The notes under the pieces: model-generated | Told to the model about the DNA's origin: nothing | What the model saw: only the letters and a program-made list of their open reading frames with translations | Databases searched by the model: none | Position numbers and translations under genes: made by a program | In this document: in pieces, positions 1 to 3,969 of the stretch | Numbering within the stretch: position 1 is the stretch's first letter | Layout of the letters: each line of letters begins with the position of its first letter | Source of the DNA: DATJLY01 sp035518375 | Lineage (GTDB): Bacteria; Pseudomonadota; Alphaproteobacteria; ATCC43930; CGMCC-115725 | DNA length: 5,670 nucleotides | Assembly: GCA_035518375.1 (NCBI GenBank) | Contig: DATIXQ010000013.1 | Coordinates: forward strand, 1 to 5,670 | Direction: 5' to 3'

Positions 1-1
1 G

Positions 2-811
2 CTCGGCGCAAAGCTCGGCCAGCCGATCGTGGTCGAGAACCGGCCGGGCGGCATGCAGAATGTCGGCGCGCGCGCCTGCCAGGATGCCCCGCCCGACGGC
101 TACACCATCTGCATCATCAACGCCGATCCTCTGATCTACAACCAGTTCCTGCTCAAGGAGATGCCGTTCGATCCGGTCAACGGCCTGCAGCCGGTGACCA
201 ATCTTTTCCATCTCATCCATATGCTGGTGGTGAATTCCAACCTGCACGTGAAGAACGTCGATGAGCTCGTTGCGCTGTCGAAGGCGAAGCCCGGCACGCT
301 CAATTACCTCACGCCCGGCGCGCCGATGGTGCTCTACATGGAGACGCTGAAGAAGGAGCGCGGCGCCGACTGGGTGCGCGTGCCGTTCAAGGGCGGTGGC
401 GAGGCGGTCAACGCCATCCTGTCCGGCACGACGCCGATCGCCTTGTTCGGCGAAGGCAACGTCATCGGCCAGATCAAGGCCGGCACCATGACGCCGCTGG
501 TCATGATGAACAACATCAAATCGCCGAATTTTCCGAACGTGCCGACGCTGGAGGAGACCGGCTATCACGGCCCGCCGTCACGCTCGTGGTACGGCCTGTT
601 CACCCCGCACGGCACGCCGCGGCCGATCGTCGATCGCCTCGCCAAGGAGGTTGCCGCGATCGTTGCCGAGCCGGACTTTGCCGACAAGCAACTCAAGGCC
701 AGAAGCCTCGTCGGCGCGACCGACACGCCCGACGCGTTCGCCAAGCTCATCGTCGAGGACCGCAAGGTGGCCGAAGGCGTCGTGAAGGCGGCCGGGATGG
801 GGCCGGAATGA
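2..811 (+). CDS. Tripartite tricarboxylate transporter substrate-binding protein (TctC/Bug family), 5'-truncated by the window
   Basis: The frame is open from the window edge to a TGA at 809-811 and gives 269 residues. Family members are usually about 320 residues, so roughly 50-60 N-terminal residues, including the expected Sec signal peptide, lie outside. Bug-family landmarks seen in order are VVENRPGG near the visible start, PPDGYT, the GTLNYLTPG loop, VPFKGGGEAVNAILSG, and near the end VPTLEETGY followed by WYGLFTPHGTPRPIVDRL. These proteins bind a small carboxylate or similar solute in the periplasm and deliver it to a TctAB-type membrane permease; many Bug genes are orphans without a permease nearby. 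No tctA or tctB is visible here, and the ligand cannot be read from sequence. The GTG at 29 is internal, not the start. The gene ends 3 bp before the stop of the convergent brnA. The family call is firm; the substrate is unknown. Confidence 0.93.
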   Translation, partial: LGAKLGQPIVVENRPGGMQNVGARACQDAPPDGYTICIINADPLIYNQFLLKEMPFDPVNGLQPVTNLFHLIHMLVVNSNLHVKNVDELVALSKAKPGTLNYLTPGAPMVLYMETLKKERGADWVRVPFKGGGEAVNAILSGTTPIALFGEGNVIGQIKAGTMTPLVMMNNIKSPNFPNVPTLEETGYHGPPSRSWYGLFTPHGTPRPIVDRLAKEVAAIVAEPDFADKQLKARSLVGATDTPDAFAKLIVEDRKVAEGVVKAAGMGPE

Positions 812-814
812 CGA

Positions 815-1237
815 TCAGGCGCGCTTCTTGCGCTTCTGCTGCATGTAGGAGCGCAGCACCGCGTTCATACGCCGCTGATAACCGGCGCCTTCGTTCTTGA
901 AGTAGTCAAGCACGTCCTCGTCGACGCGGATCGAGATGGCTTTCTTCTTCGGCGGGATGACGAGGACAGCTTCGGACCAGTCGAAATCGAGCGGCACCGC
1001 ATCAGGATCGTTCCTGACGGCCTCTTCAATTTCTTCATCCGTCAGAGCGTCAACTGCCGCCCAATTCGTCTTTCCCGGTCGGGGATCGTCTCGCCAGACC
1101 TTGATAGAACTTCTGTCGTTCGTCTCTGCGTGCTCGCCGCGCCGAGATGAGCCAGCAGATTTCGCCGCGGATCGTGAATGCGACCGCGACTTCGCGACCG
1201 TGGAGGTAACCGAAGACTTGATACCTGATCTCGCCAT
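815..1237 (-). CDS. brnA: BrnA-family antitoxin (type II toxin-antitoxin)
   Basis: The C-terminal half matches BrnA antitoxins. TNWAAVDALTDEEIEEAV (57-74) is the acidic central segment that recurs in the family. PPKKKAISIRVDEDVLDYF (95-113), then GYQRRMNAVLRSYMQQ (119-134), is the ribbon-helix-helix-like DNA-binding part with the usual 'KGYQTRINAVLR' type motif. In the family, BrnA neutralises the BrnT RNase and represses its own operon. The stated start is the only ATG/GTG/TTG ahead of the conserved part, but it gives a Ser/Arg/Ala-rich N-terminus of about 44 residues that merely reads brnT in another frame. Homologues usually start close to residue 45 (SIKVWRDDP). No ATG, GTG or TTG lies there; ATC at 1105-1103 would give 96 residues, a normal BrnA size. 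No convincing Shine-Dalgarno stands before either point, so translational coupling to brnT is likely. The family is secure; the start is not. Confidence 0.85.
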   Translation of the reverse strand: MARSGIKSSVTSTVAKSRSHSRSAAKSAGSSRRGEHAETNDRSSIKVWRDDPRPGKTNWAAVDALTDEEIEEAVRNDPDAVPLDFDWSEAVLVIPPKKKAISIRVDEDVLDYFKNEGAGYQRRMNAVLRSYMQQKRKKRA

Positions 1238-1370
1238 GGCGATCCGACCGACGGACGAAAGTGTAGCCGTCGAAAATCCCTTTCACATCTCTGAAATCGA
1301 TCTTGTGGTCATGCAGATTGGTCTCGCGCTTTCGCGGGTTCCAATCAAAGCCACGAACTCGCGCGAACAG
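1050..1370 (-). CDS. brnT: BrnT-family ribonuclease toxin, start codon uncertain (possibly degraded)
   Basis: The frame encodes a nearly complete BrnT. It begins GFDWNPRKRETNLHDH, matching the usual 'FDWDPxKxxxNLxKHG' opening, followed by IDFRDVKGIFDG, then YQVFGYLHGREVAVAFT, and the family-typical WLISARRARRDERQKFY. BrnT toxins are small RelE-fold RNases that cut mRNA and inhibit translation until bound by BrnA. The frame opens after a TGA at 1379-1377, yet contains no ATG, GTG or TTG before GTG 1286-1284. Starting at that GTG would remove the conserved N-terminal helix. I place the start at CTG 1370-1368, the nearest alternative codon, with a GGAAG about 11 nt upstream; GTT 1358-1356 is where the homology effectively begins. 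The result is about 106 residues against a usual 90 or so. The excess is an extra tail of about 15 residues overlapping brnA. A lost start codon, hence a silenced toxin, is an equally good reading. Confidence 0.75.
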   Translation of the reverse strand: MFARVRGFDWNPRKRETNLHDHKIDFRDVKGIFDGYTFVRRSDRHGEIRYQVFGYLHGREVAVAFTIRGEICWLISARRARRDERQKFYQGLARRSPTGKDELGGS

Positions 1371-1411
1371 CGTTTTTCAATCTTCCGCCACGGCGAAGCC
1401 CCCACGCTGAG

Positions 1412-1431
1412 GTTACGATACGTATCGTAAC
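1412..1431. promoter_or_regulatory. Perfect 20-bp palindrome, probable brnTA operator
   Basis: GTTACGATACGTATCGTAAC is identical to its reverse complement across all 20 bases; symmetry breaks at the next pair (G1411/G1432). It lies about 40 bp upstream of the presumed brnT start on the minus strand. Type II antitoxins, including BrnA, normally bind palindromes in their own promoter as dimers to repress the operon. The operator assignment is inference from symmetry and position. I could not identify a convincing -35/-10 pair around it. Confidence 0.7.
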
Positions 1432-1507
1432 GTCGAGGATTCGCTATGACGGGACCGAAGCTCTCTTGCCTCGCTCAACGAGCGCTACTTCGTCCGTGCC
1501 TCTCTTT

Positions 1508-1526
1508 TATGTATATACATATGTAT
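1508..1526. promoter_or_regulatory. Interlocked AT-rich palindromes in the brnT-dnaG gap
   Basis: Two perfect palindromes overlap: TATGTATATACATA (1508-1521) and ATACATATGTAT (1515-1526). Together they form ATGTAT-ATACAT-ATGTAT, three alternating half-sites. The tract is the most AT-rich stretch of an otherwise GC-rich window. It sits between the divergent brnTA and dnaG genes, so it could be an operator (GntR-family sites often have this TGTATACA-like form) or part of a promoter. Binding protein and target gene are unknown. Confidence 0.4.
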
Positions 1527-1553
1527 TTCATTGGTGTCAATGCCGGCTAGCGC

Positions 1554-1562
1554 TGTGGATAA
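1554..1562 (-). promoter_or_regulatory. Consensus DnaA box upstream of dnaG
   Basis: TGTGGATAA on the plus strand is TTATCCACA on the minus strand, the exact 9-mer DnaA box consensus. It lies 83 bp before the dnaG start codon. DnaA acts as a transcription factor as well as an initiator, so this could tie primase expression to DnaA. The match is exact; the function is inference, and no second box was seen nearby. Confidence 0.45.
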
Positions 1563-1645
1563 CTGGGACAATCCTCGTCTGTGCTCCTACGGCGTGCCGC
1601 TGTCCTGTATTCGCCCTTCTTCCGCGCTAAGCTTGCCGAATCACC

Positions 1646-3601
1646 ATGCGATTCACGCCGCAATTTCTCGACGAGCTGCGCGCGCGGCTTCCGGTTTCGG
1701 AGGTCGTGGGCAAGCGCGTGAAATTGCGCAAGGCCGGGCGCGAGTGGAAAGGGCTGTCGCCGTTCAACAAGGAGAAGACGCCATCGTTCTTCGTCAATGA
1801 CCAGAAGGCGATGTGGTTCGATTTCTCCTCGGGCAAGAACGGCAACATTTTCGATTTCCTGATGCTCACCGAGGGCGTGAGCTTCCCGGAAGCGGTCGAG
1901 CGGCTTGCCGGACAAGCCGGCGTGCCGCTGCCGGTAATGACGCGCGAGGCGCAAGAGCAGGAAGAGCGCCGCAAGTCGCTCCACGACATCGTCGAACTCG
2001 CCGCCAAATTCTTCGAGACGACGCTCGCTTCGCGCGGCGGTGCGCGGGGCCGCGGCTATCTTGCCGATCGTGCGCTTGCGCCGGCGACGCAGCTCAAGTT
2101 CCGGCTCGGCTATGCGGCGGCGGAGCAGTATGCGCTTAAGGAGCATCTTGGCGCCGCGAAAATCGCGGTCGAAGACATGGTCGAGGCGGGGCTTCTGGTC
2201 GCCGGCGAAGACATTGCGGTGCCTTACGACCGCTTCCGCGACCGCGTCATGTTCCCGATCAGCGACTGGCGCGGCCGCGTCATCGCCTTCGGCGGTCGGG
2301 CGCTGGAGAAGGAAGTCTCCGCCAAATACCTGAACTCGCCGGAGACGCCGCTCTTCCACAAGGGCGCGACGCTCTACAACATCGCCGCCGCCCGCAAGGC
2401 GGCGCATGAAGGCGCGCGCGTCGTCGCCGTCGAGGGCTATGTCGACGTCATCGCCATGGTGACGGCGGGTTTCGAGGCGACCGTGGCGCCGCTCGGCACC
2501 GCGCTCACCGCCGAGCAGCTTGCACTGATGTGGCGGCTCAACGACGAGCCGATCCTGTGCTTCGACGGCGACGAGGCTGGCCGACGCGCCGCCTATCGAG
2601 CGGCCGATCTCGCTTTGCCGCTGCTCAAGCCGGGCAAGAGCCTCAAGTTCGCCGCGTTGCCCGACGGCCAGGATCCCGACGATCTCGCGCGCTCCGGCGG
2701 CTGCGAGGCGATCGAGGACGTGCTCAGTGGCGCGCGTCCGCTCGCGCAAGTCGTCTGGTCGCGCGAGAGCGAGGCCGGCCCATTCGATACGCCCGAGCGC
2801 CGCGCCGCGTTCGAGGCGCGCGTCGGCGCGGTGGCGGCGGCGATCGGCGACGAAACCGTGCGCCGCTATTACCGGCAGGATTTCGCCGAGCGACTGCGCG
2901 CGATGTTCGCGCCCGTGGACATCGCAACGCGCCGCCGCGATTTCGCCGGGCAGGGCCGCCGCAACGGGCAGCCGTCGCGTGCGCCGTCGCCGAAGGCCGC
3001 GTTCGGCAGCGACGCCTATGTGGCGGCGAGCCCGCAGCTTGCCGCTAGCCCGCTGCATCGTGGCCACCGCGCCGCGATCCCGCTCCGCGAGGCGCTGATC
3101 CTGCAAGCAGCGCTGAATCATCCGTGGCTGCTTCACGATCACATGGAGGAATTGGCCGAGGCCGAGTTCCGCCATGCCGATACCCAGAAGCTCAAGGGCG
3201 CGCTGATCGACGCGTTCGCGCACCATGCCGCGCGCGATTTTTCCCCCGACAGCGAAGCCGGCCGCGCCGAGCTTGTCGCCGAGCTCGTGCGGGCCGGCTT
3301 CGACGGGCTGCTCGGACGCATCGAGCGTGCCATCACCACGCCGTCGGTGTGGGGTGCGCGGACGCAAGCGGCGCCGTCGGATGTTTTATTGACGTGGAAA
3401 CAGCTCGTTGCCTTGCATCGGCAGTGGCATTCCCTAACTAGGGAGCTGAAGGACGCGGAACTGGCGCTCGGCCAGGACAATACCGAGGCGAATTACTCGC
3501 GGCTGCGCGATGTGAAGGCCCGGCTGTCCACGCTGGAGGGTACCGAAGCCCTGATCGAGGGGTTCGGCGCCTCCTCGGGCCGACCGGCGCGGTCGCTGTA
3601 G
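1646..3601 (+). CDS. dnaG: DNA primase DnaG
   Basis: DnaG makes the short RNA primers for lagging-strand and restart synthesis, working with the DnaB helicase at the fork. The 651-residue product has all expected parts. Residues 1-100 form the CHC2-type N-terminal domain, with EKTPSFFVN at 43-51. Residues about 195-242 form the RNA-polymerase core (DRVMFPISDWRGRVIAFGGRA, split here by domain only). The TOPRIM domain carries catalytic Glu263 in VEGYVDV and Asp307/Asp309 in DGDEAGR. A basic, Pro/Ala-rich linker (about 428-470) leads to a helical C-terminal helicase-interaction domain. The four zinc-ligand positions of the N-terminal domain are Ser38, Asn41, Asp59 and Ser62, so no zinc site is expected, as I recall for other alphaproteobacterial primases. 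ATG 1646 follows an in-frame TAA at 1628-1630, with no alternative start between; its Shine-Dalgarno is weak. rpoD follows on the same strand. At 651 residues it is longer than the E. coli enzyme (581). Confidence 0.97.
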   Translation: MRFTPQFLDELRARLPVSEVVGKRVKLRKAGREWKGLSPFNKEKTPSFFVNDQKAMWFDFSSGKNGNIFDFLMLTEGVSFPEAVERLAGQAGVPLPVMTREAQEQEERRKSLHDIVELAAKFFETTLASRGGARGRGYLADRALAPATQLKFRLGYAAAEQYALKEHLGAAKIAVEDMVEAGLLVAGEDIAVPYDRFRDRVMFPISDWRGRVIAFGGRALEKEVSAKYLNSPETPLFHKGATLYNIAAARKAAHEGARVVAVEGYVDVIAMVTAGFEATVAPLGTALTAEQLALMWRLNDEPILCFDGDEAGRRAAYRAADLALPLLKPGKSLKFAALPDGQDPDDLARSGGCEAIEDVLSGARPLAQVVWSRESEAGPFDTPERRAAFEARVGAVAAAIGDETVRRYYRQDFAERLRAMFAPVDIATRRRDFAGQGRRNGQPSRAPSPKAAFGSDAYVAASPQLAASPLHRGHRAAIPLREALILQAALNHPWLLHDHMEELAEAEFRHADTQKLKGALIDAFAHHAARDFSPDSEAGRAELVAELVRAGFDGLLGRIERAITTPSVWGARTQAAPSDVLLTWKQLVALHRQWHSLTRELKDAELALGQDNTEANYSRLRDVKARLSTLEGTEALIEGFGASSGRPARSL

Positions 3602-3642
3602 CCGGGTCGCGGGAAAGCGCGATCACATACAAAGGGTTGTAG

Positions 3643-3673
3643 GCGGCCGGGGATATGCGTTCACGGCCGCTTT
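3643..3673 (+). terminator. Weak terminator-like hairpin after dnaG
   Basis: GCGGCCG (3643-3649) pairs with CGGCCGC (3664-3670) around a 14-nt loop, followed by only three T residues. The position, 42 bp after the dnaG stop, fits a terminator, but the long loop and short T tract make it weak. It may give partial termination with read-through into rpoD. Confidence 0.3.
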
Positions 3674-3711
3674 ACGGCTCAACGGCGAGGTAATAAGAGG
3701 TCCTCTCGCGG

Positions 3712-3740
3712 TTGACAGGGTTAGTCGGAGCTTAACGGAG
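3712..3740 (+). promoter_or_regulatory. rpoD: Candidate rpoD promoter (-35 only clear)
   Basis: TTGACA at 3712-3717 is an exact sigma-70 -35 hexamer. No good -10 lies at 16-18 bp; TTAACG at 3732-3737 is the closest candidate but at 14 bp spacing. An odd palindrome AGAGG-T-CCTCT (3696-3706) sits directly upstream. The placement before the long structured leader is sensible, but the call rests on one hexamer. Confidence 0.35.
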
Positions 3741-3806
3741 TTCCGGGAAAAGTGGGGCCTCGATTCGGGCGGTGCCAGGATAGGCGCTGCCCTTTTTGGC
3801 CGTAGG

Positions 3807-3845
3807 CCACCTCCCTTCCGCCCCGACGGGGTGGGCAGGGAGGGG
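3807..3845. repeat. Long imperfect hairpin in the rpoD leader, REP-like
   Basis: CCTCCCT (3810-3816) pairs with AGGGAGG (3837-3843). Pairing continues inward, past a bulged C3836 and G-T wobbles, to CCCC/GGGG (3821-3824 with 3828-3831) closing on a GAC triloop. Two further outer pairs form across a bulged A3809. An alternative small hairpin, TGGCC/GGCCA (3797-3801 with 3805-3809), competes with the base of the stem. CCTCCC...GGGAGG elements resemble dispersed intergenic palindromes of alphaproteobacteria, so this may be a repeat copy, or a leader structure. It has no T tract on the plus strand. Confidence 0.5.
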
Positions 3846-3865
3846 TATCAGGTTCGTCTGCCCAA

Positions 3866-3904
3866 GGGGCCCGCGAGGCCCCGACGAGTCCATCCAGAGA
3901 CTCG
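3866..3904 (+). other. Tandem hairpins in the rpoD leader
   Basis: Two adjacent stem-loops lie 2 nt apart. GGGGCC (3866-3871) pairs with GGCCCC (3877-3882) around a 5-nt loop. CGAGTC (3885-3890) pairs with GACTCG (3899-3904) around an 8-nt loop. Both stems are perfect. They would form in the rpoD mRNA leader; a role in mRNA stability or translational control is inference. Confidence 0.4.
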
Positions 3905-3933
3905 CACCATAGGGTAGGGGACGCGTTTCGATC

Positions 3934-3953
3934 CGCCGGCCACCGGGCTGGCG
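3934..3953 (+). other. Hairpin immediately upstream of the rpoD ribosome-binding site
   Basis: CGCCGGCC (3934-3941) pairs with GGCTGGCG (3946-3953), 8 pairs with one G-T wobble, closing on an ACCG tetraloop. It ends 5 nt before the Shine-Dalgarno sequence and so could affect ribosome access without hiding the site itself. Confidence 0.4.
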
Positions 3954-3958
3954 TTCGT

Positions 3959-3964
3959 GGAGAG
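3959..3964 (+). promoter_or_regulatory. rpoD: rpoD ribosome-binding site
   Basis: GGAGAG at 3959-3964 stands 5 nt before ATG 3970 and supports that start codon. It is the clearest Shine-Dalgarno sequence in the window. Confidence 0.75.
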
Positions 3965-3969
3965 AAAGA

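Larger units (their letters stand above)
3602..3969 (+). other. dnaG-rpoD intergenic region / rpoD leader
   Basis: This 368-bp gap shows no convincing protein-coding frame on either strand. It contains a possible weak terminator close behind dnaG, a TTGACA box at 3712-3717, and then a GC-rich stretch of four consecutive hairpins running almost to the rpoD ribosome-binding site. If transcription starts near 3745, the mRNA leader would be about 225 nt. The spacing implies that rpoD has its own promoter even if some transcripts run through from dnaG. Confidence 0.6.

Noticed and set aside
936..1430. 164-residue plus-strand frame across the brnTA region
   Set aside because: It is the reverse-strand image of brnA and brnT, which have clear family motifs; the translated sequence matches nothing I recognise.
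1531..1800. 89-residue plus-strand frame starting upstream of dnaG
   Set aside because: It overlaps the dnaG N-terminus in a different frame and shows no motif; I treat 1531-1645 as non-coding.
1547..3367. 606-residue open frame on the minus strand opposite dnaG
   Set aside because: It is Arg/Ala/His-rich low-complexity protein without family motifs and fully overlaps well-supported dnaG.
3637..3657. TTGTAG...GATATG as a promoter
   Set aside because: The spacing between the two hexamers is only 9 bp, incompatible with sigma-70 binding.
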